NCBI RefSeq assembly: GCF_022867885.1
Contig: NZ_JALIFP010000025.1
Span: 1-54,741, forward strand
DNA length: 54,741 nucleotides
Direction of reading: 5' to 3'
DNA from: Lederbergia sp. NSJ-179
GTDB lineage: Bacteria; Bacillota; Bacilli; Bacillales; Bacillaceae_C
Part shown: piece after piece, positions 34,868 through 42,737 of the stretch
How positions within the stretch are numbered: the stretch's first letter is position 1
Layout: each line of letters begins with the position of its first letter
Program-made: the position numbers and the translations under genes
Notes under the pieces: generated by a model
Told to the model about the DNA's origin: nothing
Database searches by the model: none
What the model saw: the letters and a program-made list of their open reading frames with translations, nothing else

Positions 34868-35609
34868 AATCATATATGATGAATTCCCGGAGAAATGCCC
34901 ACCAATCCATATACAGCCACTAGATAAGAAGACTATTACTGTAGATTTTCCTGAATTACGCTGGTGGTTTGCTATTCCAGAGGTGGGTTATCAGTGCAAA
35001 TGGGCACAGTATAATGTCGCACAAGGGGCACTAGAGGTCACCGTTGACATGAAAGCAACTGGTGAGGCTGTCATCCATGACATTCGTGGCATTGAATTTG
35101 AAGTGACTAAACGTGAAAAGAAAAACCATTGGAAACCTGAAATAATGCGTATGTATGCCCGACTAACTAAACAAACGGTCCAGTGGCTAGCTGTTTTTAA
35201 CATACAAAGCAATGTTAGAATACTAAGAACGTTTTTAGATGAGCATTTTGAAGAAGATTGGGGTCCTGAAGAACAACGCCTGATTACCGGGGATGAAAAG
35301 TTTGGTTATACGATGGCAAATGTCCGAATTGGAGAGCAAAATTTCGAGTGTCTACGGGTAGTGGAAATTGATTACCAAGGTAATGATAGCCCTGATGAGG
35401 AGGGGATATTAATAGAAACATTTATCTCTACCGCAGGCCGCGCAGTTCTTACAAGAAGATATAATGGGCGCAAATGGGCATTGAAAAAGGGAGAATTTGC
35501 ACAAGGAGAACAACCTTGGGATGAGCGTTATCCAGACAACCACAAGATAATTTTAGAGGGACAGACCTATGTTCATTGGTATGATTATGTTCCTGAGTCT
35601 GTGATTTAA
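34857..35609 (+). CDS. Unknown soluble protein co-transcribed with the ECF sigma factor
   Basis: 250 residues from ATG 34857 (behind GAGAGGAG; the frame is open from 34839). No signal peptide, no transmembrane segment and no zinc-finger anti-sigma (HxxxCxxC) motif. It is rich in Trp and acidic residues, with segments LRWWFAIPEVGYQCKWAQ, EDWGPEEQRLI and GYTMANVRIGEQNF. Overlap with the sigma gene suggests a functional partner: a cytosolic anti-sigma or sensor, or simply an output gene. I do not recognise the family. Confidence 0.75.
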   Translation: MNNKIIYDEFPEKCPPIHIQPLDKKTITVDFPELRWWFAIPEVGYQCKWAQYNVAQGALEVTVDMKATGEAVIHDIRGIEFEVTKREKKNHWKPEIMRMYARLTKQTVQWLAVFNIQSNVRILRTFLDEHFEEDWGPEEQRLITGDEKFGYTMANVRIGEQNFECLRVVEIDYQGNDSPDEEGILIETFISTAGRAVLTRRYNGRKWALKKGEFAQGEQPWDERYPDNHKIILEGQTYVHWYDYVPESVI

Positions 35610-35750
35610 ACCTCTCGTTTTGAAAGATGTTTTTAATTAAAAGACACCGAATGTATTAGAACAAATTGGTTAGCTATCGGTCCTTATTCTAGAGACTGTG
35701 AGGAATTTTGACCTCATATGACCTGCAATTCTCCAGTATGCATTCGGAGT

Positions 35751-35781
35751 ACCGTTAGTTTTTCTGACTAGCGGTATTTTT
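35751..35781 (+). terminator. Terminator of the ECF operon
   Basis: ACCGTTAGT (35751-35759) / ACTAGCGGT (35767-35775) with one G-U pair, then TATTTTTATT. About 140 bp after the stop of the partner gene. Confidence 0.75.
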
Positions 35782-35840
35782 ATTGATTCTTAATAGGGCT
35801 TCTTTCTTTTAAGCGAATACTCGTTAATTAATCGACTCCA

Positions 35841-36809
35841 TTAACTTCTTTTCATCACAGACTCGGACCGTATTATATGAAGAATTTTCTCCGAATCCCC
35901 TTCTACATAATAGTCATTCGTATCCAAATACAAAGGTGGGCTTACATTAATTGCGATAATACAACCGTCATCATTTCTTGTTTTAAATTCTTCCACAACG
36001 ATTCCCACTCCCTCATCACCTAAGCCAATAGTGAGGATTATATCGTATTCCTCTAAACTTGGAATATCAACCCTTTCGGAATTTGTTTGATAAATTGGTT
36101 TCATGCCTGTTTTTTCATGTAGTCCATCTATATTTCCGGTGGCTAGTACAAATCCGTATTGATCACATAATTCTTTTATGTACCAATGATTTTGGTTAGG
36201 TTTGGAGGCAGTGAAGTGGCGATAGTATTCTCTTGCCTTTTCTATTCGAATACTTGTCTTATTTTCAATAATATCTAGAAAATATTGTTCTGGTGGGTGA
36301 AATATACTTTGTTGAAGGGACATTATTCCATCAAGATCAGGAACTTCTGAAGCAATGGATATTCCTGCTCCGGTAAAAACTAATACATTTTTTCCCTGAA
36401 GTAGTTTCATTACCTCGTTTGGTTGTATTTTCTTATAGTTTCGATTGGTTGAATGATCTTCATAGTTTTCGACACTGGTCTGTGGAACCTCTTGTTGTTC
36501 TAGGTAAAAATTCTTCAGTAAATCGGTTAGAACAACTGGAGAGTTAGGTGTCCAGCAAGCAGACAACCCTTTAAGTGGAACACATTGTCCGTCATCTTGT
36601 TGAACGATTTCCCCCTCTGCTGTTAAAAAGTCATTGGATTGAAAGTTGATCTTTGAAAGATTGTTTATCTTTTTTTGAACATATTCTGGAATAACAGTTG
36701 TGATCATGGCAAAACAAAGCCTGAATTCTCCACGATTATGCATTGCTCCTAAAATGGTCAAAGTCTTGCTTTCAAAATCATATTTCGAGTTACAAGCAAA
36801 GTATGACAT
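35841..36809 (-). CDS. SIR2-like protein with an N-terminal extension and atypical active site
   Basis: 322 residues from ATG 36809 (MSYFACNSKYDF, behind AAGGGGGGAT; the frame opens at 36869). Residues 1 to about 130 form an unknown domain. The rest is sirtuin-like: NVLVFTGAGISIASEVPDLDG (NAD-binding GAGxS loop) and VLATGNIDGLHEKTG (NxDxLH). The downstream segment that in sirtuins carries the catalytic His (xxLHG) reads PIYQTNSERV. No zinc CxxC pairs are present. Deacetylase activity is therefore doubtful. NAD hydrolysis or ADP-ribose-related roles, as in some SIR2 domains of immune proteins, are possible but unproven. Single gene, no phage-defence neighbours. Confidence 0.75.
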   Translation of the reverse strand: MSYFACNSKYDFESKTLTILGAMHNRGEFRLCFAMITTVIPEYVQKKINNLSKINFQSNDFLTAEGEIVQQDDGQCVPLKGLSACWTPNSPVVLTDLLKNFYLEQQEVPQTSVENYEDHSTNRNYKKIQPNEVMKLLQGKNVLVFTGAGISIASEVPDLDGIMSLQQSIFHPPEQYFLDIIENKTSIRIEKAREYYRHFTASKPNQNHWYIKELCDQYGFVLATGNIDGLHEKTGMKPIYQTNSERVDIPSLEEYDIILTIGLGDEGVGIVVEEFKTRNDDGCIIAINVSPPLYLDTNDYYVEGDSEKILHIIRSESVMKRS

Positions 36810-36869
36810 TTTATCCCCCCTTTTCTTCAAATAACATGAATTCAGAATAGTCCCTCTTACATTATTCAA

Positions 36870-37633
36870 TATAGGTGGTAAACTTGCCTGCTTTTTTCAC
36901 CTAAAACTTTGAAATTGTTCCAAAACCCACTATTTACGGAGCGTATAGCACAGGCGGTATACATTGCAACTAACAAGAGCAAACCCAAATCGAACAAGCG
37001 ATGATTTCGATTACTTGTTCAACATTCTCCACCTGTAACATAAATAATCGCTCAAGTTTTTAATACTTTTAAAATTTCCTAAACCAGAACAAAAGTGCAA
37101 GTGCCTGTTTAGCGATGTTCGGTATATGAAAAGACATTGCGGACCTTTATTCGTCGTTGAGATGGATTTATTCGCCGTCATCCGTTTTTATTCGTCGTCA
37201 GGCTATTTTTACTCGTCGTACTCTGTCTTTATTCGTCATCATGCTACTTTTATTCGCCGTTATGACTTTCATGTTATGAATAAACTCGGTGCAAGGCACC
37301 TGGTCTAGGCATAGACCGCAATTCACAAGCTGAGATTTTCATACGCTAGACCATAAAAATAAAGCGTAGACAAAGTTAGTACACTTTATCTATGCTTTGA
37401 CAGTTTGAAACTCAGGTTTTCACTGCGACTTCTTCAGTTTTTCTCCTACCTGTGAATTTTTAAGATTCCTTTTAAAATGACTCGATAGTTCCAATAATAA
37501 TCACCGCATACCCGGTGTTAGTCCTTGTCGTTAATCTATACCATAAAACAGCAATATAAAATATTTTTTCATGGATTCGAACTTCTTCGATCCTATTCAG
37601 CCCTATTGATAGCTTTTCTACATACAAAAAAGG
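36870..37633. other. Long gene-free region with repeats
   Basis: No credible gene. It contains the phased repeat at 37146-37268 and, flanking it, degenerate words of the dispersed hairpin element (GTGCAAGTGCC near 37095; GTGCAAGGCACC near 37291 followed by CTAGGCATAGACC). The 60-codon open frame at 37126-37308 merely spans the repeats, whose 20.5-bp period does not keep frame. Confidence 0.6.
37146..37268. repeat. Six tandem TTTATTCGTCGTC units with 20/21-bp phasing
   Basis: Units TTTATTCGYCRT start at 37146, 37167, 37187, 37208 (TTTACTCG), 37228 and 37249. Successive distances are 21, 20, 21, 20 and 21 bp, close to two helical turns. The bases between units differ, so the common word is under constraint or recently seeded. 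Confidence 0.85.
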
Positions 37634-37662
37634 TTCCAAACCACCTCAATCTGTTGTATAAT
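37634..37662 (+). promoter_or_regulatory. Probable promoter of the FusB-like gene
   Basis: TATAAT at 37657-37662 preceded by TG, with a weak -35 (TTCCAA, 37634-37639) at 17 bp. Transcription would start near 37669, just before the leader peptide's ribosome-binding site. Confidence 0.6.
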
Positions 37663-37691
37663 ACCAACAGAATTACCGGAGGTGATAGAAA

Positions 37692-37784
37692 ATGGCGAAT
37701 AACCTGCCGCCAGAATTGGTAGCGTCTCATGCAAAGCCTATTAGTGAAAAGGCGATTCTTTGCATGGGATGGACAACTAGATAA
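37692..37784 (+). CDS. 30-codon leader peptide upstream of the FusB-like gene
   Basis: ATG 37692 follows GGAGGTGAT (37678-37686), a near-perfect Shine-Dalgarno. It encodes MANNLPPELVASHAKPISEK plus ten residues ending CMGWTTR, and stops at TAA 37782. It is too short for a typical enzyme. The strong initiation site, the position after a TATAAT box and the complementary segments inside and after it are the hallmarks of a regulatory leader peptide as in inducible ribosome-targeting antibiotic resistance genes. Confidence 0.75.
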   Translation: MANNLPPELVASHAKPISEKAILCMGWTTR

Positions 37785-37839
37785 ATCGCCTAATCGATAA
37801 TGGCTTTGCCCCTTATTTCCAATGAATTAAAATAAGGAG
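37731..37839 (+). promoter_or_regulatory. Probable translational attenuator hairpins of the FusB-like gene
   Basis: Complementary segments: GCAAAGCC 37731-37738 with GGCTTTGC 37802-37809; GGCGATT 37751-37757 with AATCGCC 37784-37790; alternatively GCAAAG 37731-37736 with CTTTGC 37758-37763. A separate stem CCTTATTT 37811-37818 / AAATAAGG 37830-37837 buries the AAGGAG ribosome-binding site (37834-37839) of the gene at 37849. The first arms lie inside the leader reading frame, so a stalled ribosome would change the fold. Confidence 0.7.
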
Positions 37840-37848
37840 CTGTAAACA

Positions 37849-38502
37849 ATGACAAGCCATATAAAAATAGAACCATTTATTCGAAGTGATCAATATCACT
37901 TTATAAAATTCCAAGTAAAAAATCTGGTGCATGCTTATTCCACTGTGAAAGATCCAAATGTCTTAAAGGCGGTAAAATATGGTGCTCTCGATAAAGTGAT
38001 TGATTTGTTTCCGGAAATTCCTGAGAATCAAGCAGAGATTTTCCATACAATCACGGAAATCGAAGAAGACCATCAACCCAATCAATATTTAACCGAGCTT
38101 AAGGAATACGTGATTCCGTTCAAATCGGTTACGGAAAAAACAGTGAGTAAGTTATTTCCTAAAGCTAAAAAATTAAAACTTCCTTCCTCTTTAAAGGAAA
38201 TTGATTTTAGGGAAATCTCTTACTTGGGCTGGTATGATATCCGCTCAGAGAAAAAATTTCTCATTTTCAATGATAATGGAAAATTATTTGGGGTTCATGG
38301 GACTTTTAGACATACAACGAAAGGCATTTGTGCATTATGTAATGGTCATGAAGAAGTTGGGTTGTTCATGGCCAATGTCAAAAGTGGCAAAGAAACGTAC
38401 ACCAATAGAGGAAATTATATTTGCACAGATAGTCAAACATGCAACCAGAACTTGCGGACATTAGATAAGCTCGAACATTTTATTGAGCTGGTAAAAAAAT
38501 AA
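37849..38502 (+). CDS. FusB/FBP family elongation factor G-binding protein
   Basis: 217 residues, close to FusB length. An N-terminal helical bundle (about 1-85) is followed by a C-terminal domain with the treble-clef zinc site GICALCNGHEEVGLF and YICTDSQTCNQNL (C-x2-C ... C-x4-C). Proteins of this family bind EF-G and free it from the ribosome when fusidic acid is present, giving resistance; chromosomal homologues may be housekeeping. ATG 37849 is preceded by AAGGAG held in a hairpin and by a leader peptide, suggesting induction by ribosome stalling. A strong terminator follows. Confidence 0.88.
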   Translation: MTSHIKIEPFIRSDQYHFIKFQVKNLVHAYSTVKDPNVLKAVKYGALDKVIDLFPEIPENQAEIFHTITEIEEDHQPNQYLTELKEYVIPFKSVTEKTVSKLFPKAKKLKLPSSLKEIDFREISYLGWYDIRSEKKFLIFNDNGKLFGVHGTFRHTTKGICALCNGHEEVGLFMANVKSGKETYTNRGNYICTDSQTCNQNLRTLDKLEHFIELVKK

Positions 38503-38529
38503 CAGAGGGAAATCCCCTCTGTTATTTTG
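38499..38529. terminator. Bidirectional terminator between the FusB-like gene and clpP
   Basis: Arms ATAACAGAGGG (38499-38509) and CCCTCTGTTAT (38515-38525), then TTTTG on the plus strand; the A tract before it gives T's on the minus strand. Confidence 0.88.
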
Positions 38530-38535
38530 TATAGT

Positions 38536-39114
38536 TCATTTCTTTAAAACCTCATCAATAATCCCATAATCTTTCGCTTCTTCCGCGCTCATAAAATAAT
38601 CCCGATCCGTATCCCTTGCCACTCTTTCAACAGGCTGTCCGGTTCTGTCTGCAATCATTTGGTTAATTTTAGCCTTCAGCTTTAAAATTCTCTTCGCCGA
38701 TATTTCAATATCTGTTGCTTGCCCCTTTGTCCCTCCAAGTGGTTGATGAATCATAATTTCGCTATTTGGCAGGGCAAGGCGCTTACCTTTTGTACCAGCT
38801 AAAACAAGCATGGCGCCGAAAGATGCGGCCATCCCCGTACAGATTGTTCGCACATTTGGCCGGATGTAGGCCATCGTATCTAATATCGCAAAACCCGCAC
38901 TTGTGGAGCCACCAGGACTGTTAATATATAAGGAAATATCTTTTTCCGGATTTTCCGCTTCTAAAAACAACAACTGTGCGACAATGGTATTGGCCATGGC
39001 ATCGTTGATTTCTTCACCAATCATAATGATGCGATCCTTTAACAAACGGGAGTAGATATCATAAGAGCGCTCCCCGCGACTTGATTGTTCGATCACATAT
39101 GGAATTGGATTCAT
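38536..39114 (-). CDS. clpP: ClpP family serine protease, probable second (paralogous) ClpP
   Basis: 192 residues from ATG 39114 ([10 protein letters not shown]), placed after AAAGGAGGAG. Catalytic Ser is in [16 protein letters not shown], His in [14 protein letters not shown] and Asp in RDTDRDYF. The protein has the usual ClpP fold and Clp ATPase docking region. Differences from the canonical Bacillus ClpP in several conserved blocks (SFGAML for SMGAFL, and a shortened tail) and its position directly after an ECF-like sigma gene suggest a paralogue used under specific conditions. The gap to the sigma gene is about 30 bp, so they form one operon. Confidence 0.93.
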   Translation of the reverse strand: MNPIPYVIEQSSRGERSYDIYSRLLKDRIIMIGEEINDAMANTIVAQLLFLEAENPEKDISLYINSPGGSTSAGFAILDTMAYIRPNVRTICTGMAASFGAMLVLAGTKGKRLALPNSEIMIHQPLGGTKGQATDIEISAKRILKLKAKINQMIADRTGQPVERVARDTDRDYFMSAEEAKDYGIIDEVLKK

Positions 39115-39143
39115 ATACAAAACTCCTCCTTTTCAGCGTAAAG

Positions 39144-39869
39144 CTATGCAGCCATAGAGAGTGTGCTTGACGGAGAATAGTTTGAATACGCATATTTTTC
39201 CTGTAAAACCATATAAGGCACTCCTGTTTCCTTTGTTAAGATCCGAATAGTGGGAATGGCATGGATCAAGACTGTTGGATCCTGTGATTTTACTGCTTGA
39301 TGGAACAGCTCATAAAGCTGCTCCCGCTCTTCATCATCCCAGTACAATTCATTGGAAAAGGATTTTTTTTCTTCATGCCTTTTCTCCAGTCTTTTTCTTG
39401 CTCGATAAAGGGTCGCCTTTACAGCTACTTCCGATGTGTCCATTAAGTTCGCAATTTCTTTTACTTGAAATTGAAAGCCATCTTTCAGCATCACCATAAC
39501 GGCCTGTTTAGGGGTTAATTCTCTTATCAAAAAGTCAACCACATCTATGACAGAACTAGTGTCTTTCGGATTTTCCTCTAATTCGGTTAAAGATGTACTC
39601 GTTTCATATTTCCTTTTTCGGACTGTGTCAATCCATAGGTTATAAGCCATTTTTTTCAATAAGGCAGGAGAGATCTCGTCTCTATGAGCATAATGCTTCA
39701 GTGCTTTCACGATGACCTCTTGTGCTATATCCTCCCCATCCCATTTACTTTGAGAAAGATAGTGGCAATATTGCTGCAACTGCGGAAGCATTGCCATAAG
39801 ATTCTGTCCCAACGCATGTTGAGTGGGATGGAGAGTTTTACTGGATGTATCAACACGCTTTTCAACCAT
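39144..39869 (-). CDS. ECF-like sigma factor with a C-terminal extension
   Basis: About 241 residues from ATG 39869 (MVEKRVDTSSK), behind AAAAGGAGTG; the frame is open from 39890. Region 2 is GEDIAQEVIVKALKHY and MAYNLWIDTVRKRKYE; region 4 is LTPKQAVMVMLKDGFQF and DTSEVAVKATLYRARKRLEK. About 85 residues follow, including WDDEEREQLYELFHQAV, a possible regulatory domain like those of sigma factors that lack a separate anti-sigma. Co-transcribed with the ClpP paralogue, so it may control it or be degraded by it (inference). Confidence 0.85.
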   Translation of the reverse strand: MVEKRVDTSSKTLHPTQHALGQNLMAMLPQLQQYCHYLSQSKWDGEDIAQEVIVKALKHYAHRDEISPALLKKMAYNLWIDTVRKRKYETSTSLTELEENPKDTSSVIDVVDFLIRELTPKQAVMVMLKDGFQFQVKEIANLMDTSEVAVKATLYRARKRLEKRHEEKKSFSNELYWDDEEREQLYELFHQAVKSQDPTVLIHAIPTIRILTKETGVPYMVLQEKYAYSNYSPSSTLSMAA

Positions 39870-39890
39870 TTCATTCACTCCTTTTCGCAC

Positions 39891-40313
39891 CTCTCTATTT
39901 ACTAAACGTTTGAGCAGACTATATAGATATGGGGGGCAAAAATTTCTGTATTTATTCTTATTGCAGCCTATAGCTGACTATGTAACAGATTGGATAAAAA
40001 ACAAACAGCTCATTTATTCCCATGATCAATATAAAAATACTTCCTTCATTTTCCTTCTACTTTATGAATGTCCTTAAATCACACTCAAATAAAGATCCAG
40101 TGAATTTTCTACTTCGTTTGCAACTAACTGGACCCTCTCAAAGCCGGTTATTCCTAATACTTTGTCCAATTCACGCTTCATTGTGTTTATATATTTTACT
40201 ATACAGGTTATGATAAAGCGAAACCTCAATTAGTGGAATTTCCCCCGTCCCTCCTTCGGAATAAAATTACACATCTTTCCGCTAAACCTTCCCCTCAGCA
40301 AATCATTTTACAC
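39891..40313. other. Gene-free stretch upstream of the sigma/clpP operon
   Basis: About 420 bp with no coding character on either strand. It should hold the promoter for the sigma/clpP operon, but no consensus boxes stand out. The aldo/keto reductase terminator closes it. Confidence 0.4.
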
Positions 40314-40345
40314 GAAAAATCCTCCATACTATAAAAGTACGGAGG
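40314..40345 (-). terminator. Terminator of the aldo/keto reductase gene
   Basis: CCTCCATACT (40321-40330) / AGTACGGAGG (40336-40345), with one mismatched pair. On the minus strand the stem is followed by ATTTTTCG. Confidence 0.8.
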
Positions 40346-40356
40346 ACCCATTTGTC

Positions 40357-41181
40357 TCATCTATTATTCATTTCATTTGGATCGGAATTATGGCGTTCAT
40401 TGCGATCTAAGGAGGCAATTTTCTCCATGTCCGCATTCGTTAGTGTAAAATCAAACACATCTAAATTTTCTTTCATACGTGAAGGAGTCACTGTTTTCGG
40501 AATAACCATCACATCTGTTTGCAAATGCCAGCGAAGAATGACTTGGGCTGGGGTTTTTCCGTATTGTTCGGCTATTTCTTTAATCACAGGATCCTCGATC
40601 ACTTTCGTTCCATTCATAAGTGGACTATATGCCTCTAGATAGATGCCGTTTTCTTTACAGAATTGCTTAAGTTCCTTCTGTTGCAAATAAGGATGGCACT
40701 CTACCTGATTGACTGCCGGTACCACTTCACACTCATCCATAATCCGCTGCAGGTGCTCAATTTCGAAGTTACAAACACCAATCGCCTTGGCACGGCCATC
40801 TTTATAAAGCTTTTCTAATGCTTTATAGGTCTCCACATACATATCATACTTAGGTGTTGGCCAATGAATTAAATAGAGATCGACATAATCAAGACCCAAT
40901 TTTTCAAGACTCTCATCCATCGCTTTTAATGTCGTTTCATACCCGTGATCACTATTCCATACTTTCGTTGTAATAAAGAGCTCCTCACGAGATAAATGGC
41001 TTTTAGCAAGAGCTTTTCCCACACCGACTTCATTTCCATAAATTTTGGCTGTATCAATTAAACGATAGCCTGTTTCAAGAGCTTTTCCAACAGCATTTTC
41101 TGCTTCCTCATTTGGAACTTTCCATACACCATAGCCTAATTGTGGCGAACGAATCCCATTATTCAATGTTATGTAGTCCAT
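40357..41181 (-). CDS. Aldo/keto reductase
   Basis: NADPH-dependent carbonyl reductase of 274 residues, AKR5-like in length (B. subtilis YvgN-type). Catalytic tetrad visible: Asp and Tyr in RLIDTAKIYGNEVGVG, Lys in LFITTKVWN, His in LYLIHWPTP. Cofactor-binding IPKTVTPSRMKENLD lies near the end. Substrate broad, possibly methylglyoxal or other toxic aldehydes. Stands alone, with a terminator. Its upstream region (41182-41687) is shared with the divergent squalene/phytoene synthase-like gene and carries a perfect 20-bp palindrome. Confidence 0.93.
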   Translation of the reverse strand: MDYITLNNGIRSPQLGYGVWKVPNEEAENAVGKALETGYRLIDTAKIYGNEVGVGKALAKSHLSREELFITTKVWNSDHGYETTLKAMDESLEKLGLDYVDLYLIHWPTPKYDMYVETYKALEKLYKDGRAKAIGVCNFEIEHLQRIMDECEVVPAVNQVECHPYLQQKELKQFCKENGIYLEAYSPLMNGTKVIEDPVIKEIAEQYGKTPAQVILRWHLQTDVMVIPKTVTPSRMKENLDVFDFTLTNADMEKIASLDRNERHNSDPNEMNNR

Positions 41182-41403
41182 GAAATCGCTTCCTCTCTCT
41201 AATAGTATATCATTAGTCTATCACAGGCTTAAGAAGGTTTAAATTATTTTGACTATAACATCGTCATTTGTATCTTTCGTTTAGATGCGTTCCAACTCAT
41301 CTAAAAAGCTCCTTTGATTTATTTTCGAGTAAATTAGACAAGTGAAAATGGTTACATAATTTTAGGGGATATGTATTATCATAAATATCCACCTTTTTTC
41401 CTA

Positions 41404-41423
41404 TTAATCAAACGTTTGATTAA
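41404..41423. promoter_or_regulatory. Perfect 20-bp palindrome, probable operator
   Basis: TTAATCAAACGTTTGATTAA is a perfect palindrome with a CG centre, the style of TetR- or LacI-family operators. It lies between two divergent genes, about 225 bp from the reductase start and 265 bp from the synthase start. The rest of 41182-41687 has no gene. Confidence 0.6.
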
Positions 41424-41687
41424 ATCTTTGACCAACTGAATTCAAAAGAACTAAAACTAAAATAAATAGTGATACATGATTTATCAACCTAAACTCAGTT
41501 TCCACTATTTAAATATGATATCATTTCCAATTTACGGAAAAGGTTTTTACCTAGCAAGTCTCCTATAGAATCGTGTATGATAGATGTAAGTATAACATTC
41601 GTTCTAAAATATCTTATAGAATTTAGAATCTCCGTAAATTCGTAAATGATTACATTCTAATGACTAGATAGTGAAGGAGGAAACTCA

Positions 41688-42515
41688 TTGAGTTATGGAA
41701 CTACTTTACAAAAAGAAGCCATGCATATCCTAAAATTAACAAGTAGGACCTTCTACATTCCGATTAAATTGCTGAATCCAGTATTACGGGAAACTGTAGG
41801 ATCCGCCTATTTATGCATGCGTGCAATTGATGAAATTGAAGATCACGAGTCCTTGCCGTCTGATATAAAACAATATTTGCTTCGTTCAACTAGCAAGCTC
41901 TTACAGACAGGCTTTGATCCCCAAGCTTATCGACAACTTCTAAAGCCCTATGAAAACCTTTTACCTGAAGTAACCTTAAGGCTTCATGACTGGCTTCACG
42001 TCTGTCCAGCCGGTATTATCGACAAAGTGAAAGAATCAACAAGTATGATGGCCGATGGGATGGCAAAGTGGGTAGAGCAGGAATGGTTTGTCCAAACAAA
42101 AGAGGATTTAGATGATTATACCTACTATGTAGCAGGTTTAGTAGGTGTGATGCTTTCTGATATATGGGAATGGTATGATGGAACAAAAACAAATCGGGAA
42201 TTAGCGATTGGCTATGGACGGGGCCTGCAAGCTGTGAATATGCTGCGAAATCAAGAAGAAGATGCGGAACGCGGTGTACATTTTATTCCCAATGGTTGGA
42301 AACGAAGGGATATGTTCGAATATGCGTCGATCCACTTGAACATGGCCGATGAATATATCGAGTCTATTGATACAAAAAATATCCTGTTGTTTTGCAAAAT
42401 CCCGCTCGCCCTTGCCAAAAAGACCCTGAAGGCATTAAACAGTGGCAAGGAAAAAATGGGACGTTCTGAAGTGGAGTCCACTGTGAAGGAGATATTAAAC
42501 GAAAAAAATATGTAG
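41688..42515 (+). CDS. Squalene/phytoene synthase family protein
   Basis: 275 residues of the trans-isoprenyl head-to-head synthase fold. First acidic motif YLCMRAIDEIEDHE (DxxED region) and second NMLRNQEEDAERG (NxxRNxxED) are both present, so the Mg-diphosphate sites look intact. The central YYVAGLVGVMLSDIW matches the family. No carotenoid desaturase or other isoprenoid gene is adjacent, so the product (squalene, phytoene or another C30/C40) is unknown. Start ATTG/TTG: the frame begins at TTG 41688 after GAAGGAGGAAAC. Confidence 0.85.
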   Translation: MSYGTTLQKEAMHILKLTSRTFYIPIKLLNPVLRETVGSAYLCMRAIDEIEDHESLPSDIKQYLLRSTSKLLQTGFDPQAYRQLLKPYENLLPEVTLRLHDWLHVCPAGIIDKVKESTSMMADGMAKWVEQEWFVQTKEDLDDYTYYVAGLVGVMLSDIWEWYDGTKTNRELAIGYGRGLQAVNMLRNQEEDAERGVHFIPNGWKRRDMFEYASIHLNMADEYIESIDTKNILLFCKIPLALAKKTLKALNSGKEKMGRSEVESTVKEILNEKNM

Positions 42516-42737
42516 GGAAAAGTCGCCATATGACTGCTTTTCCCTACCTGCAAACCGTGAAAAACGACAGCCTGTTACTTCATTTCCTATATCCATGTGT
42601 GTTGCGATCCACCCAACCATGTCCAAAAGTTACTTTAAAATAACAAAAAGCCTATCATTTCGTTTCGGGACGAATTTGTGAATAGGTTAACCGTTACAAC
42701 ATAAAATAAGGTTTAGACAACGAGGGAGGGGATCGCT

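Noticed and set aside
37146-37268. CRISPR array
   Set aside because: Spacing is only 20-21 bp with a 12-13 bp common word, far shorter than CRISPR units, and no cas genes are in the window.
37126-37308. 60-codon plus-strand frame across the phased repeats
   Set aside because: The 20.5-bp period breaks frame at each unit, there is no good ribosome-binding site, and the peptide shows no conserved character; it is an accident of the repeat.
42660-42720. Sigma-G promoter before the deacetylase gene
   Set aside because: GAATA is present but the -10 is one base off and the spacer is short; not strong enough to annotate separately.
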